Source: Apium graveolens (Eukaryota; Streptophyta; Magnoliopsida; Apiales; Apiaceae). Taken from it: a DNA stretch of 64,000 nucleotides. Of the stretch, positions 12,512 to 24,764 are shown one piece after another (position 1 is the stretch's first letter; the number at the start of each line of letters is the position of its first letter). Location: assembly GCF_009905375.1 (NCBI RefSeq), contig NC_133647.1, positions 75,024,671-75,088,670 of the forward strand, written 5' to 3'. Both the position numbers and the translations under genes were made by a program. The notes under the pieces are model-generated. The model saw only the letters and a list, made by a program, of their open reading frames with translations, was not told the DNA's origin and made no database searches.

Positions 12512-12961
12512 TATGCAAATGGAATGTGGAAGCCTATTCAACTGGGTTTTAGAGAACAAAGAAGCATTGCCATTTCCATGCTATTATGAAGATATTCAAA
12601 GATGCTGGAAAAGAGTAATGAAGTAGCATAGTATTAGACTTAATATTTTTTTTATTATCCTGTCTTATTACTTTTTAATCTTAGTGATATATAAACCAAG
12701 AGGTAGTAAATAGAACAACTAACTAAGCAACCAAAAGAGAAACATTTTTAAGCTGTATTCTTAGCATTTCTCTGCAATCTTAGTTGTTAAAATTTGTAAG
12801 CAGCTCTGAACTAATTGCTACACAGAGTTCTCTTGATATATTATATATCTCTGGTGGATACATTCAAATCCACCAGAAAGTTTTTAAAGACCTGTGTTTT
12901 TATTTACTTGTGTTTTGATTCATTTCAAGTTATTATTCCGCACTCTGCAAATCAATTCACA

Positions 12962-12964
<3 letters not shown>

Positions 12965-12996
<32 letters not shown>
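12965..12996 (+). repeat. (TA)n microsatellite in C2 LTR
   Basis: About 32 bp of pure TA lie about 95 bp before the LTR end. The same site carries 54 bp in the right LTR of C and only about 9 bp in its left LTR. Confidence 0.9.
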
Positions 12997-12999
<3 letters not shown>

Positions 13000-13089
13000 T
13001 AAGTTAAAACACTTTTATTTGTGAAAAAGTTTCAAGAATTCCATTCAACCACCCTTCTGTAATTCTTATTGCAATGTTAGGGACTAACA

Positions 13090-14904
13090 CGTATCTAGAC
13101 AGCTAAAGCCTTATAAGCAGAAATATCCGACGCATGATCTGGAACTAGAAGCAATTATATTCGCACTGAAACTCTAGAGACATTACCTTTATGGCGAGAA
13201 GTGTGAAATCTACACAGATCATAAAAGTTCAAAGTATATTTTCATGCAGAAAGAACTCAACATGAGACAGCGACGTTGGCTAGAGCTAATCAAAGATTAC
13301 GACGTATCAATCAATTATCATCCAGGCAAAGCGAATGCTGTAGTAGATGCATTGAGTCGAAAGGAAAGATTGAATTGGTTAACATTTTTAGAGGAATTGA
13401 TAAAAGAATTCGATAAATTGGAAATTGAAGTTCGTGTTCCAGAAAGCTCCACTGAAATAATTTTTGCCATGACTTTTCAACCAGAATTATTGGAGAAGAT
13501 AAGAAGGTGTCAAGAAGAAGTAATGAATCACGAAATCGACAATTTGTCAGGAGAAGAAATTACCATCCAGAAAGATGATAAGGGAATTTTTCGAGCTGCT
13601 TCGAGAATCTGGATACCTAATGTACCGGAATTGAAAGCGGAAATTTTGCAAGACGCCCACAGTTCAAGATATTCAATTCATCCCGGAAGCACTAAGATGT
13701 ATAGAGATCTGAAGGAAAACTTTTGGTGGCCAGATTTGAAGAAAGAGATAGCGGAATGGGTCAGTAAGTGTTATACGTGCCAAAGAGTCAAAGGTGAACA
13801 TCAACACTCGAGCGGATTACTACAACCACTAGATATTCCAGAATGGAAATGGGAGCACTTAGCTATGGATTTCGTAGTGGGACTTACAAGGACCAAATCA
13901 AATCACGATGCGATTTGGGTTATCATCAACAGATTAACAAAGTTAGCACATTTCCTTCCACTTAATGAAAGATTTTTGCTTGACAAGTTAGTAAATTTAT
14001 ATCTCAAGGAAATTGTGATGCGTCATGGAGTACCCGTGTCCATTGTATCGGATCGAGATCCCCATTTTAATTCGAGTTTTTGGAGATAATTCCAGGAATG
14101 TCTAGGGACCAAATTAAACATGAGCACTGCTTATCATCCACAAACGGATGGGCAAAGTGAAAGGACAATTCAGACAATTGAAGATATGTTATGTGTATAA
14201 GCGATAGATTTTGAAGGCAGTTGGGATGAACATTTACCGCTAGTGGAATTCTCTTACAATAACAGCTACCATGCAAGCATCGGAATGCCACCTTATGAAG
14301 CCTTATATGGAAGAAAATGTAGATCACCTACATGTTGGGACGAAGTTGGAGAGCGCAAGATTCTAGGTCCAGAACTGATTCAGCAAACCAAGGAAAAAGT
14401 AGAACTTATTCGAAAATGACTCGAAGCAGCGCAAAATCGACAACGTAAGTATGCAGATCCAACCAGAAGGGATGTGAACTATCAAGAAGGAGAACATATA
14501 CTACTAAAGATATCACCATGGAAGGGATTGACTAGGTTTGGCAACAAAGGCAAGCTAAAGCCCTGATATGTCGGTCCATTTGAAATTCCGAAGAGAGTCG
14601 GAAAAGTTGCATAAGAACTAGCTTTACCACCCCATATCAGCATATCCATAATGTATTTTATGTGTCAATGCTTAAGAAGTATAACCCTGATACAAGGCAT
14701 TTAATAGAGTATCAGCCAATAGAACTTCAGGCAGATTTGTCGTATATAGAACAACTGGTAAGAATTTTAGATCGGCAAGAGAGAGTTTTAAGAAATAAGT
14801 CTGTACCATTAGTGAGAATCTTGTGGAGAAATCCCGTGGTTGAAGAATCAACATGGGAACTTGAGAGTGATATGTTAGAAAAGTACCCTCAGTTATTTTC
14901 ATAG
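13090..14904 (+). pseudogene. Element E pol remnant: RNase H, integrase, chromodomain-like tail
   Basis: The frame from 13091 reads an RNase H end (QLKPYKQKYPTHD, then [11 protein letters not shown] and [13 protein letters not shown]), with a TAG at 13175. Integrase follows: the HHCC zinc-binding region (about 13680-13790, ending CYTCQ), the catalytic core with AMDFVVGL (about 13863), SDRDPHF (about 14050), and [12 protein letters not shown] after a TAA at 14087. The GPY/F region and a chromodomain-like tail (RILDRQERVLRNK, then EESTWELESDMLEKYP) end at 14904. Other stops lie near 14200, 14417 and 14565, and a one-base loss near 14640 changes frame. The order and motifs match Tekay-type chromoviruses. 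Gag, protease and RT lie left of the window beyond C2. Confidence 0.92.
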
Positions 14905-14929
14905 CGTGATTCTGAGGACAGAATCCTAT

Positions 14930-14943
14930 TAAGGGGGGGGGGA
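14930..14943 (+). other. Polypurine tract of element E
   Basis: The run TTAAGGGGGGGGGGGAT directly precedes the LTR. It follows a GACAGAATCCTATT segment that is also present before the tract of B (GGGACAGAATCCTTTT). Confidence 0.75.
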
Positions 14944-17039
14944 TATAACGACCAAGAAATTATGCTTGTATTATATCTTAATAAAGATAATTTATGTGTA
15001 TTATTATGTGATTAAGTGTGTTGAGTCATAAAACCCTAACTGCTATGTGCTACGTGTTGTCTGTTTTGATCGGAATGTGTTTCGGGTATTTATTGAGTGT
15101 TTTATTATAAGTTATAGGTTTTATATCAAAATCCGTACAGCTCAAATAGTATTTTAAAATCCCGTATTTCAAACCAAATTATTGGCCCTATTTTTCCAAG
15201 TATGGCCTATACTACATCGTTATTCTGAACATCTAGACGTTTTACAAATTAACCTCTTTCACGAAAAATGACTTTTCCGGACCACTTCGGAGTCAAAAAA
15301 CCCCACAAAAATCACATTATTTTTTATATGATCATGAAATTATCAAACATCATTTTTCTTTATATTTTTGTATTATTCACAATTTTTGGAAATTTTTGGC
15401 ATATATTTTGTATTTATTGGATATTAAAAAATTCATATTTTATACCCAAAAATTATAAAAATTGGGGCCAAATATTTTTATTAGATGTGTAATTGGACCC
15501 TTAATTTTATTTAGGGGTATTATTTTGGTAAATATAAATAGTTGATTCACTGTTAATTAATTAGTTAATTAATCATAAAAATTCAAAAAAATTAAGAAAA
15601 TCCCCAATTCTCTTAAATTAGGGTTTGACGTTCTTGAGAATCAAAGCATAAATTCAAGGTGATTCTAGCATCCAAATCAGTCATGTAAGTAGTCGATTTG
15701 AAGCTTATTGATCGTAGTTTATGATTTTGTAATCGTTTTTGTTGTTTGTTTAATCGATTTTTGATTCGTAATTCCGGGTTTATTAGTTGAATTCAGGTTT
15801 TGATTATGGTTGATTTTTTGATTATTACGTTGATCGGAATGAATAGATCGTTGAATTCTAAGTCGAACCGTACCGGTTTCGTAAGATTTGGCTTCGTTTT
15901 TGGCGTCACCGGAGAACCGCCGCCACGACGACGTTCTTGAGCTTTCCGATATCGGGGACGACGAGGAAGGAGGAGGATGGCGGGGGAAACTGCCGTGGGC
16001 TGCTGTGGGATGAGAAAACAGAAGAAATCAGTTGGGAGAATCGTGTTTTGATCATTCAAATCACTGGAACAATCACCAGCGGCCGGGTTCGACCCGGTTT
16101 CAACCCGGTATACGACTCGGGTTTTATCCTTAAAACCCTAACCCCTTTCCCTGTTTTGTGTTTCTGAGTTTTTATTATTTAATTTATTTTTCTAAAATCA
16201 GAAAATTATTTTAGTAATTCCAAAAATCAAAAAAAAGAATTAGTTTTAAAATCTGAAAACTATTATTAATAATTTCTAAATTATTTTATTAATTTAGAAA
16301 TTCGAAATTAATTATTTAATTATTTATCCAATTATTTATTTAATTATCTATTATTTAATATTTAAGTATTAAGTAATTAATTAATAAATAAGATTAAATG
16401 TATTGAATATTTTGATTAATAATTTGATAATTGAGTGAATAATAAGAGTAACTCGTAATTATATGAGTAGTATTTCGATAAGTTGGAATTAGTATTCGAG
16501 CGTTCGTTTGTTTATAGGAATGGAGTTGTAGTAATTATTTGTGTTGAATGATTCATTATTAATAATCGATTTAATTATATAATTCGTAAATAATTTGTAA
16601 TTAATTCTAAAAATTAGGGATTAATTATTTTAAAATTCAATAATTCTTAAATAATTATTAAAGAAATATAATTAAGGTTTGGTTAATTGTGATTAATTAA
16701 TTATAATTGATTTATAATTAATTAAATCTTGTTTATCGCGTAGTAATTAAACCGTTAGTCCGATTTGAGTGAAACGATGACCCTTATACTCAGAAAAATG
16801 ACCCAAATCCATTAAAAATAGTTATAAATCATAATTTCTTTCGAGAGCGAGTCCACTTATGTTAATTGTTTGTTTACATACCCTATCATTGATAAAAACG
16901 AGTCCAATAAATCCCGAACAATTAAGAAGAGAGTCAAAAATTGTTTGTTAATGCAAATATAAATCCGATTTCGATTCTAAAAATATTTGGGAGCCTAAGT
17001 TAATTATGTGCCTTACGTGCTATGTGATTTACATTACTA
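14944..17039 (+). mobile_element. Element E 3' LTR, left part
   Basis: It starts TATAACGACC, a TG-to-TA change from the TGTAACGACC start of the related solo LTR I. It shares long AT-rich stretches with I, for example TCTGAACATCTAGA near 15220 and 52393 and CGGAGAACC/CGGAAAACC near 15910. The LTR is cut at 17039 by element C and resumes at 42304; the two parts total about 3.4 kb. Short open frames within it, such as the one covering 15937-16167, lie in LTR sequence and I do not call them genes. Confidence 0.88.
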
Positions 17040-17606
17040 TGTTATTCCCTAACAATTCAACAAGAATTACAGAAGGGGGGTTGAATGTAATTCTAGCTTC
17101 TTTTTGAGATTTATGAAAAATGGTTCTATCTTAATTTATATCTAACTGTTTGATTTGAAAAGCGCGGAATAAAAAGTTAAGTAAATCAAACACAAAATAA
17201 TAACAACTCAGGTCTTTAAAACTTTCTGGTGGATTTGAATGTATCCACTAGAGATATATATATGTCGAGTGAGAACCCTGTGAAGCTTGAATAGCTCACA
17301 GCTGCTTACAAATATGAACAACTAAACTTGCAGAGCAATGCTACATGATACATCTTACAAATGTTTCTCTGAGAATGTATTTTCTTATTCTTGTTAGTTG
17401 TTTTACTTGCTACACTTTATTTATATATCACCAAGTTTACATAGTAAAAAGACAAGATAATAAAATAAAACCTATCAAGTCTAACTCCATGTTGCTTCAC
17501 TACTCAGTTCTAGCATCTTTGAATATCTTCATAATAGCATGGAAATGGTAATGCTTTTTTATTCTCAAAACCCTGCTAAATAGGCTGCCTCATTCCTTTT
17601 ACAAAC

Positions 17607-17741
17607 ACTCGACGCATGTGACTGTGTTGTCACTGTCAACATATATTTGAATTGATCATCCGTCGAGTACATGCTTGTTATTCATCGGGTAGCTTTGTTG
17701 ATCATTCGTTGGGTAGCTTTGTTGATCATCCGTCGGGTAGC
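17607..17741 (-). repeat. CGACGGAT motif cluster, C 3' LTR
   Basis: On the plus strand the copies read GATCATCCGTCGAGTA, TTATTCATCGGGTAGC, GATCATTCGTTGGGTAGC and GATCATCCGTCGGGTAGC. They are spaced about 22-25 bp and separated by TTTGTT. A half copy, CTCGACGCATG, lies at 17608. The variants fit C-to-T decay at the two CpG sites. Confidence 0.88.
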
Positions 17742-17927
17742 CATTTATCACTTGACTCCATCTCATTTGTGCAGAATTATAAGACATCTTATATTTACAT
17801 TTGATCAACCTATTCTGCACATCTACTAGAAGTCTACATGAATCATAAGCTACTACAGAATCTATATAAAGTTGTTTGCAGAAATATGCTACAGTACTTA
17901 TTGTTACATAAGCTACTCACCCGATGG

Positions 17928-17975
17928 ATATCAATTAGTCATCCGTCGGGACTATAATGAATCATCCGTCGGGTG
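17928..17975 (-). repeat. CGACGGAT motif cluster with inverted copies, C 3' LTR
   Basis: ACCCGATGGATATC is followed by TCATCCGTCGGGACT and TCATCCGTCGGGTGC, so one copy faces the other two. Confidence 0.88.
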
Positions 17976-17994
17976 CTACAAAATTTACTGTGTT

Positions 17995-19248
17995 TGAAAG
18001 GCATATGTCATAGCCTATTTGTTTATTCGAGGATTTAACTCAACTCAAATAAGGATGTAACAAGTAAATAGTGGTCCTTTCGTCAGAGAGATCTCTCAGA
18101 GTAACATATGTCAAAGGATTAAGTAATATTGTTCTTCTACAGACTTAATGACTTAATTCACTGGAAGAAGCTCAAGAAATTGATCAAGCCTCAGTGATAT
18201 AAATCAAGATTGTGGATTTAATCAAGTGACAGAGATCTCGTCAGGGTATCAATTAATTACAAGGATTTAGTCTGAAGAAAATCAAGAGTATCAAGGTCAA
18301 GACATGAAGAAACGTCACGGAAGTTAGTCACTCATGAACCAGACAGTACATCGAGTGTCAGCATTGAAGTGGTGGAATTGATTCACAATTGACAGTGACT
18401 TTCAGAAGATTTTCAGAAGAAGTGTTGTTGTTCTAGAGTAGTATTAATTCTCTATTAATTAATTAAGTCGTATAATTTAATTAAGAAAATAAATTAAATC
18501 TGCAAAGATTAATTTATTGATTAATTGAATTAATTGATTAATTAATTTTGAATTAATATTATGTATTTTTAGAATTGATTTTGAATTAATATTATATATT
18601 AATTCAGCAAGACTATCTTTTGTATTAGCAAGACAATCGGTATGACAATCAATAGTCATACCGAAAGTCATGCCAATTCATTTGATTGTCTTGCCAGTTC
18701 AGATGGATTGTCTTGCCGAAAGTCTTTCTAGTTCAAAAGAATTGTCTTGCCGAAAGTCTTTCTAGATCAAGTGGATTGTTTTGTTTACTTAACAACAACA
18801 GTTGATTTTTCAACAGAAAGTATGCATTGAATATCAAATTCAGAAGAACACATAACAAAAAGAAACCTGCAGAGAACTTATTGCAAATTTACAGATCATT
18901 TATTTCTAGTATTTATTGTTAAATCTAATCCACTAGAAATCCCTTTCTTGTTCTTGTGTAACTATCTAGAGGATCGAAATCCCTAGAACTTAATCTCAAA
19001 TCGCTTTTAGCATTTGATCTTTTTTATTGCAAAAATAGAAAAAGTTCATGTCGAATTTATTCTAGATTTGTGATAATTGATTTGAGATTAATCCCTTATA
19101 AACGATACCATTGTTGGAACACCTTTCAAGTTTAATAATAATTTTATTTAACTTGAATTTTGTTTCACTTTTTTATTCCGCATTTTATTCGATTAAACGG
19201 TATTGTTTGTATTCAACCCCCCTTCTACAAACATATTGAGACCTAACA
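17995..19248 (+). mobile_element. Element D 5' LTR
   Basis: It runs from TGAAAGGCATATG to GAGACCTAACA, 1,254 bp. It contains a cluster of GACAATCGG/TTGTCTTGCC motifs (18606-18783). Its end is followed directly by the primer-binding site. Confidence 0.95.
18606..18783 (+). repeat. GACAATC/GATTGTC motif cluster, D 5' LTR
   Basis: Forward copies AAGACAATCGG and ATGACAATC are followed by reverse copies GATTGTCTTGCC, three of them linked to GAAAGTCTTTCTAG or a variant. The arrangement forms nested inverted repeats. Related copies lie at 25204-25602 and 30355-30530. Confidence 0.88.
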
Positions 19249-19250
19249 AT

Positions 19251-19262
19251 TGGTATCAGAGC
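19251..19262 (+). other. Primer-binding site of D (initiator Met tRNA)
   Basis: TGGTATCAGAGC begins two bases after the LTR end. It is complementary to the 3' end of plant initiator Met-tRNA, the standard primer of Copia elements. Confidence 0.92.
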
Positions 19263-19344
19263 CTTCTGATTAACGAAGAAATCAAGATCCTAGACTTTTG
19301 TGATTCTTTCACTCCTTGAATTTTTATTTACTCAAAAATTCATA

Positions 19345-21618
19345 ATGACTACACAAAAAGTTGGAACCGTTAAAATTCCACTATTCGATAAAGAAAATTA
19401 TGTTATGTGGAAGAAGAAGATGCTATTGTTTTTACAAGTTGCAAATTCCAAATATCTGGAAGTGTTAAAGAAGGGTCCTAAAATTCCGATGGTTATTGAA
19501 CCAGAGGTAATAGAAAATGATGTGGTGATTACCAAAGCAAGAACTTATGTGAAAGATCCTGAGGATTTTTCTCCTGCTGAAAAAGAAGAAGCCTCCCTGG
19601 ATGCTAGCCTTCATTTAATTTTAGTAGATTCCCTTGATCCCTTGATGAATAGACATGTGATGAACTGTAAAGATTCCAAACACATATGGGAAACTATTGA
19701 GGTTATTAATGAAGGCACAGAAGAAGTTAGGGAGAACAAGTTAGAAATCCTAAACTCTGAGTATGAATACTTTAAATCCAATCCAGAAGAAGAAATCACT
19801 GAAGTGTTTGAGAGGTACAATGCATTGATCAACAACCTGAACATTAATGGTAAATACTATTCCATCAGGGAGGTCAACAAAAAGTTCCTTTTAACACTGC
19901 CAACTCATCTCCAACATAGAATCACTGCCATAAGAGAAGCAAGAGATCTGAGTGAGATTTCTTTGGAAAGGCTCTATGGTGTGTTAAAGACTTATGAGTT
20001 GGAGCAGATTCAGCAGAAGGAGGTTTACGGGAAAGGAAGAGTGGTCAGCACGTCTACTGCTCTAGTAGCTGATGAATAACAACAATAACCACAATATCAA
20101 CAACAATCTCAACAGTCAGAAAGAATGGTACAGTCTTCCAAGGTTGAAGAAAATGTGATAGTAGTAGAATTTGATCCTCCTACTACAAATCAATCAGGAG
20201 ATGATTTTTATTCCTTGGAAGAACTGGAGCAATTGGAGGATGAGTCAATGGCCCTGATTGTCAAGAGATTCTCCAATGTCAGATTCAAGAGGAATCCCAA
20301 GTTCAAGTACAATTCCAACTACAACAGGTTCCAGAAAGGTGGATCCTCATCCTCTAACACCAGCAGTGGTGGGTACAAAATAGGGATGGTTGATCGAAGC
20401 ATCATTCGATGCTTCAACTGCAATGAGTTGGGACACTTTGCCACAGAATGCAGGAAGCCAAAACAAGTTAGGAAGAACTCTTATGATTCTAATCAGAAGA
20501 GTAAATCTGAAAGGGCTTACCTGGCAAAGGGAAGAAGCAGGGATGATACTGACAGTGAAGATGAAGAAGTTGGGAATCTTGCTCTCATGGCTAGTGATGC
20601 AAACACCTCATCGTCAAGAAAAGAGGTAAAATTTACTGATGCTAAATTAGTTTATCATCTAGGAGGTTCCTTAGATTGTGCTCGTCGTGATAATGAAATG
20701 TTAAATCAACAAATCAAAGACCTTGAGAAAGAGGTCAATGAATTAAGACTTGTGCACATTAATCAAGATAAATTAAAAGAACAAGTATCTTTTCTAGAGA
20801 ATAGAGTTGACTGTTATAGACAACTCGAAACTATTCTCAAAGACAAGATCACTGGTCTTGAGGCTAAGGATAAAGCTTACTTTAATTCTTGTTCGAAGTC
20901 CAAAGAGTTTTACAATAAGCAAGCTGTTAATCAAACATCTGGAATAGGTTATGATTACAATGTTGCTATTGGAAAATTAGGCATAAACTCCCCTCCTCAT
21001 GTCTGTGCTAAAGGCAGGGAAGTACCACATGTGCTTAAGGGTGTTGATGAACCCCTCTATAAAGAATCAATTGCTGAACCATTTGATGAGACCTCATTTA
21101 TTATTCAAGAAGAAATTCGTGCTTAAGATCATGCTAATGAGAAAGTTGTTTCCAAGTCAAGTGTGTCAAAGGTTCCAGTCAAAGTTGTGAAAGCAACTGA
21201 GACTAACTCAGACACACATGAGTTGGATAACACAAATGCCATGTCTACCATGCATAAGTTGCCTATTGTTAATTCCTCTCATAAAGCATGTGGTGTTCCT
21301 GATTGTCTGTCTTGTGCTTTTAATTTGATGTATGCTTATTTTAATGGTAAGCATGTTTCTAATGATAAGACTACTCCTCGTCAACATGTGAATAATAGGA
21401 AGCATGATAGGTCTAAGACTGCTAGTCCTCCTAAAGCTAGAAATGAGACATCTGTACCTAAGCCTAAACAGAAATTTGTCAAGGCTGTTCACAAGGTCAA
21501 ATGTCCAGTCATTGAGAAAGTTGAGAACATTAAAATTAAGAATGTTGTTTTGCCTGATATAGGCCAATTTTACAAGTATACCGGACCCAGCCAAGCTTGG
21601 GTTCCGAAGAAGGTCTAA
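19345..21618 (+). pseudogene. Element D gag polyprotein, broken
   Basis: I chose the ATG at 19345, after which the product starts MTTQKVGTVKIPLFDKENY, a typical Copia gag start. The Copia gag core (MWKKKMLLFLQ to about 20000) is followed by a glutamine-rich stretch. An intact CX2CX4HX4C zinc knuckle, CFNCNELGHFATEC, lies at 20410-20451. A coiled-coil-like segment rich in Lys, Glu and Leu lies around 20680-20880. One frame runs throughout but is cut by TAA at 20077, 20086 and 21124, two of them at likely former CAA codons in a Gln-rich run. The frame ends at 21618 with WVPKKV, just before the protease. The product would form the particle and bind genomic RNA, but these stops would truncate it. 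Confidence 0.92.
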
Positions 21619-21628
21619 TCCATTTGTA

Positions 21629-22705
21629 TTGCAGGGCATTAAACAGGTACAACCGGTAGTGTGGATTCTTGACAACGGATCGTCAAGACATATGACCGAA
21701 GATAGAGCCCTGCTATCAAATGTGGTTGAGAAAGCTGGACCAGTGGTTACCTTTGGAGATAACAGCAAAGGTTTAACTGAGGGATATGGCTGTTTGCTAG
21801 CTGGAAATGTTATCATTGAAAATGTGTATGTTGTGCAAGGACTTGAACACAATCTGCTTAGCATTAGTCATTTCTGTGACAACGGCTACAATGTTTTATT
21901 CGACAAGCTGAAGTGTCAGATTCTGCACAAGAAAAATGAAAAACCCTCTTTGATGGGAATCCGGAAAGGAAATCTGTTCGTAGCTGAAATGAACTCTGGA
22001 AGCAATCCTGAAGTCAATTGTTTCTATGCAAAGGCATCGTCTGATGAGAGTTGCCTATGGCACAAGAGACTTTCTCATCTCAATTTCAAAACAATGAATT
22101 CTCTTGTCAAAAGAGAATTGGTCAGAGGTCTGCCTCAGCTGGAATTCTCCCCAGAAGAACTGTGTGAGGCTTGCCAGAAAGGAAAGACAAAGAAAGCAAG
22201 TCACAGAGGCACTGACACATCCTCCATAACTGGTGTTCTGCAATTATTGCACATGGATTTATTTGGACCAGTTAATGTCCTTTCGATGTCAAAGAAGTGT
22301 TACTGTCTTGTGATAGTTGATGACTATTCCAAGTATACGTGGGTTTTATTCCTTCTCTCTAAGGATGAAACACCACAAGTTGTGATTGATCATATCAAGT
22401 TGATCGAGTTAAATTCTAATGTCCCTGTTAGAGCAATAAGGTCAGATAATGGAACAGAATTCAAGAATTCACTTCTCAATGGATTCTGTACAGACAAAGG
22501 GATTACCAGACAATTTTCAGCTCCTAGAACCCCTCAGCAAAATGGAGTAGTAGAAAGGAAGAATCGTACATTGATTGAAGCTGCAAGAACGATGTTAAGT
22601 GAATCAGGTCTTCCAATGTACTTTTGGGCTGAAGCTGTCAATACTGCATGTTATACTCAGAATTGAACTCTAATCAACAAAGACTTCATGAAAACTCCTT
22701 ATGAG
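21629..22705 (+). pseudogene. Element D protease and integrase, broken
   Basis: A one-base frame change lies between the gag end and this frame. The aspartic protease active site reads WILDNGSSRHMT (about 21660), with Asn where the family has Ser or Thr in D-S/T-G. Integrase follows, with an HHCC finger (WHKRLSHL, then CEACQKG, about 22060-22190). Its catalytic core keeps the DDE residues in LHMDLFGPV (about 22250), RSDNGTEF (about 22443) and NGVVERKN (about 22545). A TGA lies at about 22665. At about 22700 roughly 35 residues expected between TPYE and the EGIFIGY block are missing, suggesting a deletion of about 100 bp. INT before RT is the Copia order. Confidence 0.92.
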
Positions 22706-24764
22706 ATATGAGGGTATTTTTATTGGATATGGAAGAAGATCATATATGGTGTATATCATTGATCAACACAAAGTAACTGAAAGTGTCAATGTTACCTTTG
22801 ATGAAACTAAACTCCCTAGTATCCAAACTGAAGATCCTTCTGAGAAACTGAAGTTTGATGACATGTCAGATTCAGAATCAGAACATGATCAAGAACCTGA
22901 GGTTGTTGCTGGTGAAGAACCTGTTAATCATGATGATACTCAAGGTAATGGTGATGGAAACTTTGGCAACAATGGAGATACCACTACTACTGACGGAGAA
23001 TCTTCAAGTCAACATGGCAACAACTCAGGGGGAGATGCTGAAGGATCAACTAGTAGGATACAACATCCCTATGAATTTCAAGGCAAATCATCAAGATCAA
23101 ATCTTCCAAGACAGACTGTCTGGAATAAAGCTCATCCTTTTGAGTTGATTATTGGTGATCCAGATGTTGGAGTCAGAACTAGACGTGCTACTCAAAATGA
23201 GTGTCTGTTCTCAGGATTTCTTACTGAGATGGAACCTAAGAAGATTGAGGAAGCACTGACTGATCCAGATTGGGTGATTGCTATGTAAGATGAACTCAAT
23301 CAGTTTGAACATCAACAAGTCTGGAAACTGGTACCTAGACCTACACACAAGAAAGCTGTTGGTACTCGGTGGGTATTCAGGAATAAACTAGATGAAGATG
23401 GTGTGGTTATAAGAAATAAAGCAAGACTGGTAGCTAAAGGGTATTCTCAAGCTGAAGGCATTGATTATGATGAAACCTATGCTCCAGTGGCTAGACTAGA
23501 GGCCATCAGGATATTTCTGGCATTTGCAGCATTCTCTAACTTTAAAGTTTATCAAATGGATGTCAAGAGTGCCTTTATGAATGGAAAGCTGGATGAAGAG
23601 GTATATGTAGAGCAACCTCCTGGTTTTGAAGATCCAGATCATTTGGATTTTGTCTACTTTCTTTTCAAGGCTATCTATGGACTCAAACAGTCTCCGAGAA
23701 AATGGTATGACACTCTCTCTGAATTTTTTATTGAAAATTGCTTTATTAGAGGTGTCATAGACAAAACTCTCTTTTCTAAAAAGCGTAAGAATGATACTAT
23801 ATTAGTCCAAGTCTATGTGGATGATATAATATTTGGGTCTACTAATGATAATCTCTGTAAGAGATTTGCTAAGTTAATACACAGCAAATTTGAAATGAGC
23901 ATGATGGGAGAGCTGAAGTTCTTTCTTGGATTACAAGTAAATCAAAGGTTAGATGGAACTTTTATTTGTCAATCCAAGTATCTCAAGGAACTCCTCAAAA
24001 AGTACAATCTAGAGGATTCTGCATCAGCAAGGACTCCGTCAACTACAGTTGTCAAGCTTGGACCATGTGAAAACTCCATTAAGGTAGATGTCACAAGCTA
24101 CAGAGGTATGATTGGCTCGTTACTCTATCTTACCGCAAGTAGACCAGATATTATGTATGCTACATGCTTATGTGCAAGGTTCCAAGCGGATCCTAGAGAT
24201 ATTCATCTCGTTGCTGTTAAACGAATATTAAGATATCTTACGGGAACACCAAATCTAGGTATTTGGTACCCTAAAGAATCTGGTTTTAACCTTGTTGGAT
24301 ATACATATTCAGATTACGCAGGAAGTGTTGTTGATAGGAAAAGCACCTCAGGCAGTTGTCAATTCCTAGGTAGCAGACTAGTCTCATGGTACAGCAAGAA
24401 ACAGCAAACAGTTTCAAATTCAACGGCCGAGGCTGAATATATTACTGCTGGAAACTGCTATGCTCAGATCTTGTGGATTAGGAATCAACTACGGGACTAT
24501 GACTCTGTATTGAACAAAATACCTATTCTATGGGATAATACAAGTGCAATAGCCATCACCAACAACCCTGTGAAGCATACAAGGACCAAGCACATTGACA
24601 TCAGGTATCATTTTATTAGAGAGCACGTCATGAATGGTACTGTTGAACTATTTTTTATTCTAACAGAAGAACAAATAGCAGATATTTTCACTAAACCTCT
24701 TGATGAATCCACATTTACCAAATTAGTTGGTAAATTGGGTATGTTGAATAGCTTTAGTGATTAA
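22701..24764 (+). pseudogene. Element D reverse transcriptase and RNase H, one stop
   Basis: The frame starts in the INT-RT linker (EGIFIGYG). It passes an acidic Gly/Asn-rich linker (22850-23060) and enters RT after a TAA at 23286, where most relatives have Gln. RT blocks are [29 protein letters not shown], the catalytic YVDD (23814-23825) and [13 protein letters not shown]. RNase H shows [24 protein letters not shown] and the family-typical end [11 protein letters not shown], then [13 protein letters not shown]. The polymerase core looks otherwise intact. The protein would copy element RNA into DNA in the particle. Confidence 0.94.

Larger units (their letters stand above)
8517..13089 (+). 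mobile_element. Element C2: SIRE/Maximus-like Copia, 3' part
   Basis: C2 holds the distal two thirds of an env-like ORF, a polypurine tract and a complete 3' LTR. It is the same family as minus-strand element C: the two are collinear in protein from RDTSSPQTYARKK to the ORF end, over almost equal lengths (about 3.34 and 3.36 kb). The left part of C2 is cut off by element B and lies outside the window. The right LTR end is followed by CGTAT, the likely target site, and then by RNase H sequence of element E. Confidence 0.88.
12050..13089 (+). mobile_element. C2 3' LTR
   Basis: The LTR starts TGTTGTGAATATGTTGTG and ends GTTAGGGACTAACA, about 1,040 bp. It is collinear with the LTRs of C but clearly diverged from them. 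It carries two CGACGGAT motif clusters and a (TA)n run at 12965-12996. CGTAT follows as the presumed target site. Confidence 0.88.
17040..17994 (-). mobile_element. Element C 3' LTR, distal part
   Basis: This is collinear with the right LTR from 41253 on. On the minus strand it ends in GGGAATAACA. It is interrupted at 17994 by the insertion of D and continues at 30994. Confidence 0.92.

Noticed and set aside
12120..12512. Telomere-like or satellite repeat
   Set aside because: The motif is not TTTAGGG-type, is dispersed and appears in both orientations, and is tied to one retrotransposon family.
15268..16167. Short open frames at 15268-15492 and 15937-16167 as small host genes
   Set aside because: They lie wholly within LTR E, and related sequence occurs in solo LTR I. 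Composition is that of AT-rich LTR sequence.
19251..19262. Possible tRNA gene at the TGGTATCAGAGC sites
   Set aside because: These are primer-binding sites complementary to the tRNA 3' end. No cloverleaf can be formed around them.
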